Assembly: GCA_934193095.1 (NCBI GenBank)
Contig: CAKPUX010000017.1
Span: forward strand, 1 to 37,324
Length of the DNA stretch: 37,324 nucleotides
DNA from: an uncultured Dialister sp.
GTDB lineage: Bacteria > Bacillota > Negativicutes > Veillonellales > Dialisteraceae
Reading direction: 5' to 3'
Shown: piece after piece, positions 1 to 8,483 of the stretch
Layout: every line of letters begins with the position of its first letter
How positions within the stretch are numbered: the stretch's first letter is position 1
Program-made: the position numbers and the translations under genes
The notes under the pieces: model-generated
What the model was told of the DNA's origin: nothing
The model's database searches: none
The model's input: the letters and a program-made list of their open reading frames with translations, nothing else

Positions 1-300
1 TTCTTGGCTCCCCATCGGGGGAGCTGCCCGAAGGGCTTGTGCAAGCGAACTGGATTTTTAGGAGTGAAGCGACGCGAAAATCCAGTGAGACGCCATTTCG
101 AACGAAGTGAGATGAGGGGGCTACGTAGCGGTATTGCATGAAAGTGTTGGAATATCGATAGCATCGGACTATTCAACATAGCACGCTATACCGCTAGCAT
201 GCCCCTATTGCCTTCGGCACTTCCCCCGAAGGGGGAAGCAAGACGTTACGTAGTTAACGATTTCCTTAACTTAATAGCATTACCGCCCTGCCGGCGGCCT
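1..300 (+). repeat. Truncated copy A1 of palindromic repeat family A
   Basis: No gene is credible here. The stretch matches 7753-8010 in inverted orientation and 10431-10640 in the same orientation. It holds a hairpin block at the start (GCTCCCC/GGGGGAGC), one 30-bp arm at about 86-115 (GTGAGACGCC at its outer end) and the palindromic core at about 122-200 with its CGATAGCATCG centre. The second arm seen in the full copy is missing: homology stops at about 207. Short open frames here lie inside the repeat and are not genes. Confidence 0.8.
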
Positions 301-424
301 CTTCCCAAGGGGAAGGGGGCTTTTGTGTGGCGATCCGAAATCAACTATGATTTACCTTGCGTCTTTTGGCCAAAATGGGTACAATAAAACCATCTAACTG
401 ATGCTGGCTGGAAGGATTGGCGGA

Positions 425-813
425 CTCCGATGCGGGGTCCGCTTTTTGATTTGGCAGCGGCTGAGAGTGGAGATGCCGGTCATTTCATACCATGCCCCTT
501 CCCATGGAAGGGGCATGCTCGAAGGGCAGGGGGTTGGCCGAAGACGAAAGAGAGCGAAGCCAACCTCCGGCGCTACGCGCCACCTCCTTCCAGAGGAAGG
601 AGGGAGAAGTGGTAAAAAACCATCTACCCCCTTCCCGTGGAAGGGGGATGCCCGAAGGGCAGGGGGTTGGCCGAAGGAAAATGAGAGCGAAGCCAACCTC
701 CATCGCTGCGCCACCTCCTTCCCGTGGAAGGGGTTGGCAGACGAATGAGAGCAGGGCTTTCTGGCATTGTCATTCTTTATTCGGTGCGGTGCTTTATTTC
801 TATGCGCCGCACC
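425..813. repeat. Tandem ~135-bp hairpin repeat (family F) plus a D hairpin
   Basis: Two adjacent, similar units begin near 490 and 625. Each carries a CCTTCCC..GGGAAGG hairpin, a GGTTGGC..GCCAACC inverted repeat and a CCTCCTTCC block. Related blocks lie at 2165-2310. At 784-813 there is a GTGCGGTGC/GCGCCGCAC hairpin of the D family. Several overlapping open frames across 400-870 are products of the high-GC repeat and are not supported as genes. Confidence 0.7.
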
Positions 814-871
814 ATGCCCATTGCATCTTCAGCGCCTGCTCACTGATCCCTGTTTTCCAAAGGAGCCCACC

Positions 872-2051
872 ATGAACAACATGCTTTATCTCACGATTTT
901 TCTTGGCGTCATGACGGCAATGGCGCCGCTCTCGACGGATATGTACCTGCCTTCGCTGCCGGAGATCGCTTCTGATTTTCATATTTCCACTTCGATGACG
1001 CAGTCTACGCTCACGATGACGATGGTGGGGATGGCGGTCGGGCAGGTCCTGGGCGGGCCTGTCTCGGACCGGCTGGGACGCAAGGTACCGCTCCTTATCG
1101 GCATGATGGGCTTCACGATGGCATCTTTGGGCTGTGCGTGGACGGAGGAGATCCATCTCTTCCTGGCCTTCCGCTTTTTGCAGGGGCTCTCCGGCGCTTT
1201 CGGCATCGTGATCGCCCGTGCGGTGGCGCGTGATGTGGTGGAAGGGCCTGCGCTGATGCAGTTCATGGCGCTCCTCATGATGGTGAATGGCCTCGCTCCG
1301 ATCGCGGCGCCTGTCGCAGGGGCGCAGGTTCTGCGTTTCACGGACTGGCATGGGATCTTCATTTTCCTTGTCGGGATCGGGCTGGTGCAGATGGGCTTGA
1401 CGATGCATTTCAAGGAAACGCTGAAGAAGGGGGAGCGTGTGCGAAGCTTCACGGAGGGCTTTGCTGCCTTTGCCGTGCTGGTGAGAAATCGCTATTTCTT
1501 CGGCCAGTGTCTTCTGCAGTGTTTCTATTTCGGCGCGTTCTTTTCCTACATCGCGGGATCCGTCTTTCTTTTTCAGAATATCTATGGCGTCTCGCCGCAG
1601 ACGTACAGCTATATCTTCGGCGGCATCGGTCTCGGTCTCATGCTGATGGGCGTGCTTCCGGCGAAGATGGCAGGGGTGGGTGGTCGAGGAGATCACCTTT
1701 CTCAAGGTATCGCTCGTGGTGCCTTTCGTGATGTCGGTCTTTTTCCTTGCGGGCATTGTACTTGGTGCGCCAATCGGCTACACGTTCCTTGTGCTTTTCT
1801 TGACCGTCATCCCGCTCTCACTCATGGGGGCGTCGTCGACTTCGCTCTCGCTGTCCCGTTGCGGAAAGAATGCGGGGAGCGCGTCGGCGCTTTTGGGCTT
1901 TTTCAATATGATCCTGGGCGGCGCGCTGATGCCGCTCACAGGGATAGCGGGCGACCACTCCGCACTCCCGATGGGGATCATCATGGTTCTCTGCTATGCT
2001 CTCTCGCTCGTCGTTTTCCGTCTGATGATCTGGCCGGCGCATAAGAAGTGA
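872..2051 (+). pseudogene. Bcr/CflA-type MFS drug exporter, frameshifted
   Basis: An inner-membrane, proton-driven multidrug exporter of the Bcr/CflA (DHA1) family is the best reading. The start ATG at 872 has AGGAG at 861-865. The first frame encodes about 268 residues with STDMYLPSLP near the N-terminus (characteristic of Bcr/CflA) and the MFS motif GGPVSDRLGRK between helices 2 and 3. Reading then breaks: the family-like sequence continues in another frame from GTG 1680 (VVEEITFLKV) to TGA 2049-2051. Together the two parts give about 393 residues, the normal family length, so nothing is lost except frame. One surplus base in the G-rich run at 1673-1680 explains it. It may be a real recent pseudogene or a sequencing error. 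A hairpin with a T-run follows at 2070. Confidence 0.85.
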
Positions 2052-2069
2052 GAAGTGTGAAGTGGTGGT

Positions 2070-2101
2070 GCGGCGCGTCCTATTTGGATGCGCCGCTTTT
2101 T
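2070..2101 (+). terminator. Intrinsic terminator made from a D-family hairpin
   Basis: GCGGCGC at 2070-2076 pairs with GCGCCGC at 2090-2096 and is followed by TTTTT. It lies 18 bp after the exporter stop. This copy of the dispersed D hairpin has the U-tract that most other copies lack. Confidence 0.65.
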
Positions 2102-2545
2102 GGTGGGGTGACTGGGGAGCGCGGAGTGGCGCTCGGGTGCTTTCGTTAGCAGCACAAATGCGCCCCTCTTTCTCCCTCCTTCCTTTGGAAGGAGGTGCCC
2201 CGAAGGGGCGGAGGTTGGGCGCGTGAAACGGTACTCCCACATTCGGGGAAACCAACCCCGCCTCGCTTCGCTCGGCTGCCCCTTCCAGAGGAAGGGGCGC
2301 GAATGATTTTTAAGAAAACACTGATTAAATCTTTGTCATTCACGGTCAGGGACTCACGCTCCCCCCCACATGTGCCGCGCACCTCTCCGCTTTCCTCATC
2401 TGTCTTTCATACCGCGGGTGCCCTATCCGCCCCTGCGGGGCACCTTCCCCTAGAGGGGAAGGCTGCGATACGAGGATACCCTCTTCTAAAAAGGCGGCGA
2501 AGCCGCCACCTGAACCCTGAACCCCGAACCAGACAACCTCCTCCC
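2102..2545. repeat. Intergenic repeat mosaic (F, G and AACC-rich blocks)
   Basis: The stretch holds an F-type unit at about 2165-2305 (CTTCCTTTGGAAGGAGG, paired GGTTGG/CCAACC arms, closing CCCCTTCC..GGAAGGGG hairpin) and a G block at about 2445-2535. The G block (GGGGAAGGCTGCGATACGAG, then GGCGGCGAAGCCGCC, then CCTGAACCCTGAACC) recurs almost unchanged at about 8240-8335. No gene is supported. Confidence 0.7.
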
Positions 2546-2618
2546 CTCTTTTTCCATTGTATTCTATGCTTTATTGTGCTAAAATGGGATTAGAAATTAT
2601 ACAATGTATGAATATGCG

Positions 2619-2627
2619 TGTTATAAT
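2619..2627 (+). promoter_or_regulatory. Extended -10 promoter for the activase gene
   Basis: TGTTATAAT gives a perfect TATAAT with the TG extension, about 30 bp before the chosen start at 2658. The -35 region is weak. ATTATA at 2596-2601 and TATAAT at 2622-2627 form an inverted pair that a repressor might use, but that is only a possibility. Confidence 0.5.
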
Positions 2628-2657
2628 ATAAGACGTATACAGTTGGGAGGTCGTTTC

Positions 2658-5600
2658 ATGAAACCGGTCATTCATATCGGCATCGATGTGGGATCCACAA
2701 CGGTCAAAGTGGCGGCTTTGTCGCCTTACATGAAACTTTTATTTGGCAGGTATGAGCGGCATATGTCGGATATCCGTCATATGGCGATGGTACTTTTGCA
2801 TGAGCTCAAGGAGAAGTTCTCGGGCTATCGCATCACGGCTTCGATCTCCGGCTCGGGCGGTATGGGACTTGCGAAGGTGATGGGGCTTCCTTTCTGTCAG
2901 GAGATCTTGGCGGAGACGAAGGCGGTGCAGACGTTCCACCCGGAGACGGATGTCATCATCGAGCTCGGGGGCGAGGATGAGAAGATCACGTATCTTCAAA
3001 ATGGCGTGGACCAGCGCATGAATGGCGCGTGCGCCGGTGGGACGGGGGCCTTCATCGACCGCATGGCGTCTCTCCTCTCGGTGGATGCAGCCGGGATGGG
3101 AAGGCTCGCGGAGAAGGCGGAGCGGATCTATCCGATCGCATCTCGCTGCGGGGTCTTTGCGAAGACGGATATTCAGGCGCTTTTGAATGAAGGAACGTCG
3201 AATGAGGATATCGCGCTCTCCGTCTTTCAGTCGGTGGTGAACCAGACGATCTCGGGGCTGACTTGCGGCCGCCCGATCCATGGGAAGGTGGCGTTCTTAG
3301 GCGGTCCTTTGACATATCAGCCGATGCTTCGCAAGCGCTTTCAGGAGACGCTTCACATCGCAGATGAGGATATGATCGTCCCTCGCCACGGGGAGCTCTA
3401 TGTGGCGATCGGGGCGGCGCTGTCGGCGATGCATGACAAGCCGATGGATCTGGACAGCTGGCTCTCACGCATGGAAGAAGAGAAGGATGTCCGCCTTGGC
3501 ACATCGAAAACGCTTCCCCCGCTTTTTGAGGGAGAGGCGGACTACGAGGCATTCAAGGAGCGGCACAGTCATTTCCGTGTGCCGCGGGGCGATATTTCTG
3601 CGGCGAAGGGCTCTGTCTGGCTCGGCATCGATGCTGGCTCGACGACGATCAAGGCGGTACTGCTCGATCAAGAGGATCGCATCCTCTATGAGTACTATGG
3701 AGGAAATCAGGGGACGCCGCTGGCGGGTGCGCGCCGGATCCTGGAGGATCTGTATGCCAAGCTCCCGGAGGGCGTGACGATCGCCGGAGCGGGTGTGACA
3801 GGCTATGGCGAGGAGCTCATCAAGCGGGCGCTTGAGACGGATGTCGGGGAAGTGGAGACGATGGCGCACTATCGCGGTGCGAAGCATTTCCTCCCCGATG
3901 TCACGACGATCCTTGATATCGGCGGGCAGGATATGAAGTGCTGCCGCATCAAGGATGGTGCGGTGGATGATATCCTTCTCAATGAGGCCTGCTCGTCGGG
4001 CTGCGGGTCGTTCCTTGATACCTTTGCCCGGTCGCTGGGGATGGATATCGGGCATTTCGCCAAGATCGCTCTCTCAGCCAAGCATCCGGTGGATCTGGGC
4101 TCGCGCTGCACGGTCTTCATGAATTCCCGTGTGCGGGAGGCACAGAAGAATGGCGTCTCGGTCGCAGATATTTCTGCGGGTCTCTCCTACTCGGTCATCA
4201 AGAATGCGCTCTACAAGGTCATCCGCCTGAAGAAGGCGTCTGACCTGGGAGAGCGGGTCGTGGTGCAGGGCGGGACCTTCTATAATGATGCGGTGCTTCG
4301 CGCGCTGGAGCTGCTCCTCGGAAGAGAGGTCATCCGTCCGGATGTGGCGGGGCTGATGGGGGCGTATGGCATGGCGCTCATCACGCGGGATACCTGTCCG
4401 GCGGGGCATGTGTCCACGCTAGTGACACCGGAGAAATTGAAGGCGCTGTCGTATACGAATGAAATGAAGCGCTGCCCGGGCTGCGGCAATCACTGCATGA
4501 TCACGCTGACGCGATTCAATGATGGCCGTGCCTTCGTCTCGGGGAATCGCTGTGAGCGCGGGGCTTCCCTCATGCTGACGGGCAAGAGCGCGCCGCATTC
4601 CGCACTGCCGAATATGTACCGCTGGAAGGAGGATGTCATCTGGCACCGCCGCCCGCTTTCGCCGAAGGAGGCGAAGCGCGGCACGGTCGGCATCCCGCGC
4701 GTGCTCAATATGTATGAGGATTTCCCCTTCTGGCACGCCTTCTTCGGACGCCTCGGCTACCGTGTCCTCACATCCTCGGAGCAGATCCGCGAGATCTCTA
4801 CAGAAGCGATGGAGACGATCCCGTCGTATTCCGAGTGCTTCCCTGCGAAGCTCGCGCACACGCATGTGGCAGATCTTGCAAAGCACCATCCGGATCTCAT
4901 CTGGTATCCCTGCATCGACAAGGGGCCGGATGAGGGCAGTACGAACAGCTACCACTGCCCGATGGTCGCATCGTATCCGGAAAATATCGAAGCGAATATG
5001 GATGAGATCCTCAGGAAGTACAAGGTGAAGCTGCTGCATCCCTTCCTGCCGCTGCATGCGCCGAAGCAGCTCTTGAAGCAGCTGAAAAAGGTCTTTGCGC
5101 CGATGGGCATCTCTTCGTCCGAGCTTGAGAGCGCGATCTATGCGGGTGAAGCGGCGGAGCGCGAGTACAAGGAAAGACTGCTCGCTGAGACGAAGCGGGT
5201 GCTGGCGGAGATCAGAAAGAAGCATGAGATCGGCATCGTACTCGCCGGACGTCCGTACCATGTGGATCCGGCGGTGAATCACTCGATCCCGGATCTCATC
5301 AACCAGCTCGGCATGGCGGTGCTTTCGGAAGACGGCATCGCGATGGTCGGCGGTGAATATCCAAATCTCCGCGTCATGAACCAGTGGACGTGGCACAGCC
5401 GCCTCTACCGTGCGGCAGACTATGTGACGCGCCATCCGCATCTGGAACTCGTCGAGCTGAATTCCTTCGGCTGCGGGCTGGATGCGGTCGTGACGGATCA
5501 GGTGCAGGAGATCATGCACCAGCGCGGCCGGCTCTATACCTGCCTCAAGATCGATCAGAGCCTGAACCTGGGCGCTGTACGCATCCGTCTGCGTTCGCTC

Positions 5601-6956
5601 AAGGCAGCCATCGAGGAGCGCGGCGAAGAGACGGGAAGCGCAAAGCCGATCGAGTATCCGAAGGCGGTCTTCACGGAAGCGATGAAGCGCGACAAGGACT
5701 ATACCATCCTGGTGCCGGAAATGTCGCCCATTCATTTCCCCATCATCGAAGCCGCAGTCCAGCGGGAAGGCTACCACATCGAGATCATTCCGCCGATCCA
5801 TGAGGATATCGACAAGGGGCTTTCCTGTGTGAATAACGACGCCTGCTATCCGGCGATCATCACCATCGGCTCTCTCATGCGTGCGCTCACGTCAGGAAAA
5901 TATGATCTTTCCAAAACGGCAGTCATGCTGTCTCAGACGGGCGGCATGTGCCGTGCGTCGAACTATGTCGGATTCCTGCACAAGGCACTGGACGAGGCGG
6001 GGCTTTCGGATATCCCCGTGATTTCCCTCAATACCCATGGCTTCGAGCCCCAGCCGGGCTTCCATTTCTCCCTTTCGATGGGACGGCGCATGATCCAGGC
6101 CGTCATCTACGGCGATGCGCTGCAGCAGTGCCTCTACCGTACACGCCCTTATGAGAAGGAGCCCGGCAGCGCAGAGACTCTCTGCCGCAGCTGGCAGAAG
6201 CGCTGCATCGAAGCCATCCTTTCCGGCGAGTCCTACACATCGTATAAAAAGAATATCACAGGCATCATCCAGGACTTCGACCGCCTGCCGCTTTCCGATA
6301 TGCCGCGCCGTCCGCGCATCGGCATCGTCGGGGAGATCTACGTCAAGTTCAGCCCCATCGCCAGCAATGACATCGTCCGTACCATCGAAGCGAATGGCGG
6401 CGAAGCCGAGGCGAGCGGTATGCTTGATTTCTTCCTCTATGGCTCGCTTGACAGCCGTTTCCAGCGGAAATATATGGATGGCACCATGAAGGAAGACCTG
6501 AAGGACACCTTCTCCCGCTACCTCTTCGAATGGTATCGGAAGCCGCTCGAAAAAGCAGTGAAGAAATCGCAGCGTTTCCATGAAATCACCAGCATCGAGA
6601 AGATGGCCAAGCGTGCCTCCCCGTACCTCTCGCTCGGCAACCGCGCGGGCGAAGGCTGGTTCTTGACCGCCGACATGATCGACCTTCTCTATCATGAATG
6701 CCGCGGCGTCGTCTGCCTGCAGCCTTTCGCCTGCCTGCCGAATCACATCACCGGCGAAGGCATGGTGCACAAGCTGCACGTCGCCTATCCGGAAGCTGTC
6801 TTCCTCGCCCTCGACTGTGATGCCAGCGCGAGCGAAGTGAATCAGGAAAATCGTCTGAAACTGATGATGAATGCTCTCACAGAAAAGACGAAAGCACCGA
6901 AAGAAATGTCTTTCATTCAGAAAACCATGAACCTTAGAAAGGGAACCACACTATGA
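2658..6956 (+). CDS. Giant acyl-CoA dehydratase activase-related protein (two BadF/HgdC-type ATPase domains plus DUF2229)
   Basis: The protein has 1432 residues. The ATG at 2658 is chosen because GGGAGG lies at 2645-2650; upstream in-frame codons precede this site. Two ASKHA ATPase modules of the BadF/BadG/BcrA/HgdC family are visible: the first has GIDVGSTT (about 8-15), NGACAGGTGAF with Cys125 and SRCGVF with Cys164; the second has GIDAGSTT (about 324), NEACSSGCGSF (about 445) and SRCTVF (about 481). The Cys in each pair matches the [4Fe-4S] ligands of known activators. A CPGCGNHC motif lies near 606, and the rest (about 670-1430) resembles DUF2229 and dehydratase-like regions. Known activators (HgdC) drive ATP-dependent electron transfer to 2-hydroxyacyl-CoA dehydratases. 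The role and substrate of these giant fusions are not settled, and no separate dehydratase subunits are nearby. The stop overlaps the TetR start. Confidence 0.9.
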   Translation: MKPVIHIGIDVGSTTVKVAALSPYMKLLFGRYERHMSDIRHMAMVLLHELKEKFSGYRITASISGSGGMGLAKVMGLPFCQEILAETKAVQTFHPETDVIIELGGEDEKITYLQNGVDQRMNGACAGGTGAFIDRMASLLSVDAAGMGRLAEKAERIYPIASRCGVFAKTDIQALLNEGTSNEDIALSVFQSVVNQTISGLTCGRPIHGKVAFLGGPLTYQPMLRKRFQETLHIADEDMIVPRHGELYVAIGAALSAMHDKPMDLDSWLSRMEEEKDVRLGTSKTLPPLFEGEADYEAFKERHSHFRVPRGDISAAKGSVWLGIDAGSTTIKAVLLDQEDRILYEYYGGNQGTPLAGARRILEDLYAKLPEGVTIAGAGVTGYGEELIKRALETDVGEVETMAHYRGAKHFLPDVTTILDIGGQDMKCCRIKDGAVDDILLNEACSSGCGSFLDTFARSLGMDIGHFAKIALSAKHPVDLGSRCTVFMNSRVREAQKNGVSVADISAGLSYSVIKNALYKVIRLKKASDLGERVVVQGGTFYNDAVLRALELLLGREVIRPDVAGLMGAYGMALITRDTCPAGHVSTLVTPEKLKALSYTNEMKRCPGCGNHCMITLTRFNDGRAFVSGNRCERGASLMLTGKSAPHSALPNMYRWKEDVIWHRRPLSPKEAKRGTVGIPRVLNMYEDFPFWHAFFGRLGYRVLTSSEQIREISTEAMETIPSYSECFPAKLAHTHVADLAKHHPDLIWYPCIDKGPDEGSTNSYHCPMVASYPENIEANMDEILRKYKVKLLHPFLPLHAPKQLLKQLKKVFAPMGISSSELESAIYAGEAAEREYKERLLAETKRVLAEIRKKHEIGIVLAGRPYHVDPAVNHSIPDLINQLGMAVLSEDGIAMVGGEYPNLRVMNQWTWHSRLYRAADYVTRHPHLELVELNSFGCGLDAVVTDQVQEIMHQRGRLYTCLKIDQSLNLGAVRIRLRSLKAAIEERGEETGSAKPIEYPKAVFTEAMKRDKDYTILVPEMSPIHFPIIEAAVQREGYHIEIIPPIHEDIDKGLSCVNNDACYPAIITIGSLMRALTSGKYDLSKTAVMLSQTGGMCRASNYVGFLHKALDEAGLSDIPVISLNTHGFEPQPGFHFSLSMGRRMIQAVIYGDALQQCLYRTRPYEKEPGSAETLCRSWQKRCIEAILSGESYTSYKKNITGIIQDFDRLPLSDMPRRPRIGIVGEIYVKFSPIASNDIVRTIEANGGEAEASGMLDFFLYGSLDSRFQRKYMDGTMKEDLKDTFSRYLFEWYRKPLEKAVKKSQRFHEITSIEKMAKRASPYLSLGNRAGEGWFLTADMIDLLYHECRGVVCLQPFACLPNHITGEGMVHKLHVAYPEAVFLALDCDASASEVNQENRLKLMMNALTEKTKAPKEMSFIQKTMNLRKGTTL

Positions 6957-7603
6957 TGAGAAAATTGACCGGCAAAGGCGAGCGCGTCCGTGAAAAGATG
7001 ATCGAGACCACGGTCCACATCCTGCAGCAGCAGGGCTTCAAAAAAGCCACCGTTCGCTCCATCGCCAAGGCGGCCGGCGTCAATATCGCCTCCGTGCGCT
7101 ACTACTTCGGCTCCAAGGAAGAGCTCATCGGTGCGGCGCTCGAGTACATGATGGGTAATCTGGAAAATATCGTCTCCTACCTCGATGACAATCGCCTGAC
7201 GGCGAGCGAAAGGCTGAAGAAATACATCATCGCCTACTTCCACCTTGCTCGCGAGCATCCTGCTCTCTTCCGCTCCATCTCGAATCCTTCGAGTGAGGAT
7301 GCCAAGGACACCTACTTCATTTACCTCTCTCTTCTCCACAGCCAGTGCTGGGAGAAGGTCATTCGCAATGTGGCGGAGGTCACCGGCTATACCGATGAAA
7401 AAGACCTCGAGCTCAAAGCCATGCAGATCTTCGCAGCCGTCGAATTTCCTATCATTCTGGAAAGCAATAAGGGAAATTCCTTCATCCAGGGATACACCGA
7501 CGATGCGACGCTTTCCCGCTATGTCGACCTTCTTCTCGATAATGTGGATGAGAAAAAGGAAAAGAATGAGTATCTGAAGGAGATCCTGCAGAAGAGTAAA
7601 TAG
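6953..7603 (+). CDS. TetR/AcrR-family transcriptional regulator
   Basis: The product has 216 residues. An N-terminal helix-turn-helix spans about residues 14-60 (KKATVRSIAKAAGVNIASV, then RYYFGSKEEL), followed by a helical ligand-binding/dimerisation region. The start ATG at 6953 overlaps the TGA of the preceding gene (ATGA arrangement; a second ATG follows at 6956), so translation is probably coupled and both proteins come from one transcript. The inferred role is local repression of the activase operon or an export/stress gene; the ligand is unknown. The TAG stop at 7601-7603 is the first triplet of a short tandem array, so the repeat supplies the stop codon. Confidence 0.88.
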   Translation: MMRKLTGKGERVREKMIETTVHILQQQGFKKATVRSIAKAAGVNIASVRYYFGSKEELIGAALEYMMGNLENIVSYLDDNRLTASERLKKYIIAYFHLAREHPALFRSISNPSSEDAKDTYFIYLSLLHSQCWEKVIRNVAEVTGYTDEKDLELKAMQIFAAVEFPIILESNKGNSFIQGYTDDATLSRYVDLLLDNVDEKKEKNEYLKEILQKSK

Positions 7604-7680
7604 GGACTGGTGACCAGTGGCAAGTGACTGGTGACTGGTGACTAGGGATTAGGGATTAGGGATTAGGGATTAGGGATAAT
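7601..7680. repeat. Short tandem array (family C) with telomere-like GGGATTA runs
   Basis: GTGACTG/GTGACTA units are followed by a run of TAGGGAT at about 7641-7675 with at least four GGG tracts spaced by ATTA. The array starts at the TetR stop codon. Similar arrays lie at 11580-11636, 13824-14046, 20807-20890, 29640-29763 and 33727-33813. Confidence 0.85.
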
Positions 7681-7700
7681 CCCAGCTGGTGTGCAAATGA

Positions 7701-7735
7701 AAGAGCCATGAACAGTTTTGTTCATGGCTCTTTTT
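7701..7735 (+). terminator. Strong intrinsic terminator after the TetR gene
   Basis: A perfect 14-bp stem (7701-7714 with 7719-7732, AGAGCCATGAACA paired with TGTTCATGGCTCT) with a GTTT loop is followed by TTTTT. It lies about 100 bp downstream of the TetR stop, beyond the tandem array. Confidence 0.9.
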
Positions 7736-7752
7736 GAATGAGAAATGAGAAA

Positions 7753-7902
7753 GTGAGACGCCATTTCGAGCGCAGTGAGATGGGGCATGCCAGCGGTATA
7801 GCGTGTTATGTTGAATAGTCCGATGCTATCGATATTCCAACACTTTCAGGCAATACCGCTACGTAGCCCCCTCATCTCACTTTGTTTGAAATGGCGTCTC
7901 AC
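7753..7902. repeat. Full-length 150-bp palindromic MITE-like element (family A, copy A2)
   Basis: The ends are ~30-bp terminal inverted repeats: 7753-7782 and the complement of 7873-7902 agree at most positions, both beginning GTGAGACGCCATTTC. Inside, AGCGGTAT/ATACCGCT arms and the centre CGATGCTATCG (7821-7831) continue the symmetry, so the whole element can fold into one long hairpin. It encodes nothing. Homology to A1 and A3 continues to about 8010 (hairpin block and CTTAACTTAATAGCATT). Confidence 0.85.
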
Positions 7903-8350
7903 TGGATTTTCGCGTCGCTTCACTCCTAAAAATCCAGTTCGCTTGCACAACCCCTTCGGGGAGCTCCCCCGATGGGGAGCCAAGAAAGTTCTGCCGCTTA
8001 ACTTAATAGCATTGCCCAATGGGGAAGGCTGCGATACGAGGATGCTGCTTTTCTCGCATTGTCAGAACAAATACACGCATATGTGGAAAAAGAATAACGA
8101 CGGACAAAGCCTTCCCCGCGTGGGGAAGGTGGCGAGCGGAGCGAGCCGGATAGGGTTCTAGCGGTATGAAAAAGAGTGGGGAAAGCGTCTCAAGCAGGCC
8201 ATTTACGAGAGCACCCTATCCACCGCTAACGCGGTCCCCCTTCCCCAATGGGGAAGGCTGCGATACGAGAATACCATCTTCTAAAAAAAGGCGGCGAAGC
8301 CGCCACCTCAACCTTGAACCCTGAACCTTGAACCAAATGAAAGCAAAGTA
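7903..8350. repeat. Intergenic repeat mosaic (A flank, G blocks)
   Basis: The first ~108 bp is the flank shared with 1-85 in inverted orientation. Then come two CCTTCCC..GGGGAAGG blocks (about 8018 and 8110) and a G block at about 8238-8335 that nearly repeats 2445-2535. An open frame at 7808-8161 lies wholly inside these repeats and is not accepted as a gene. Confidence 0.75.
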
Positions 8351-8400
8351 AAAAGGGGCTGTGAAGAAATGAGGATTCATTTCTTCACAGCCCCTTTTTT
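8351..8400. terminator. Bidirectional intrinsic terminator, 22-bp stem
   Basis: 8351-8372 pairs perfectly with 8377-8398 around a GGAT loop. The outer ends are AAAA and TTTT(TT), so it can stop transcription from either side. It lies between the rightward TetR operon and the leftward HAD gene that ends at 8484. Confidence 0.9.
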
Positions 8401-8483
8401 GAATGAGAAATGGTGCTGGCGGCTTCGCCGCGAATAGAGAGGCGGTATGAAAGAGAGTGGAGCAGAACGGGAAAGTGTCGGAG

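Noticed and set aside
401..871. Several overlapping open frames up to 127 residues on both strands
   Set aside because: All fall in tandem hairpin repeats; the frames arise from GC-rich repeated sequence and have no supporting start signals.
4419..5801. 460-residue open frame antisense to the activase gene
   Set aside because: Shadow of codon bias in the real gene; no domain and no ribosome-binding site.
7808..8161. Open frame of 117 residues
   Set aside because: It lies wholly within the family A and G repeats, has no ribosome-binding site, and the product shows no domain-like sequence.
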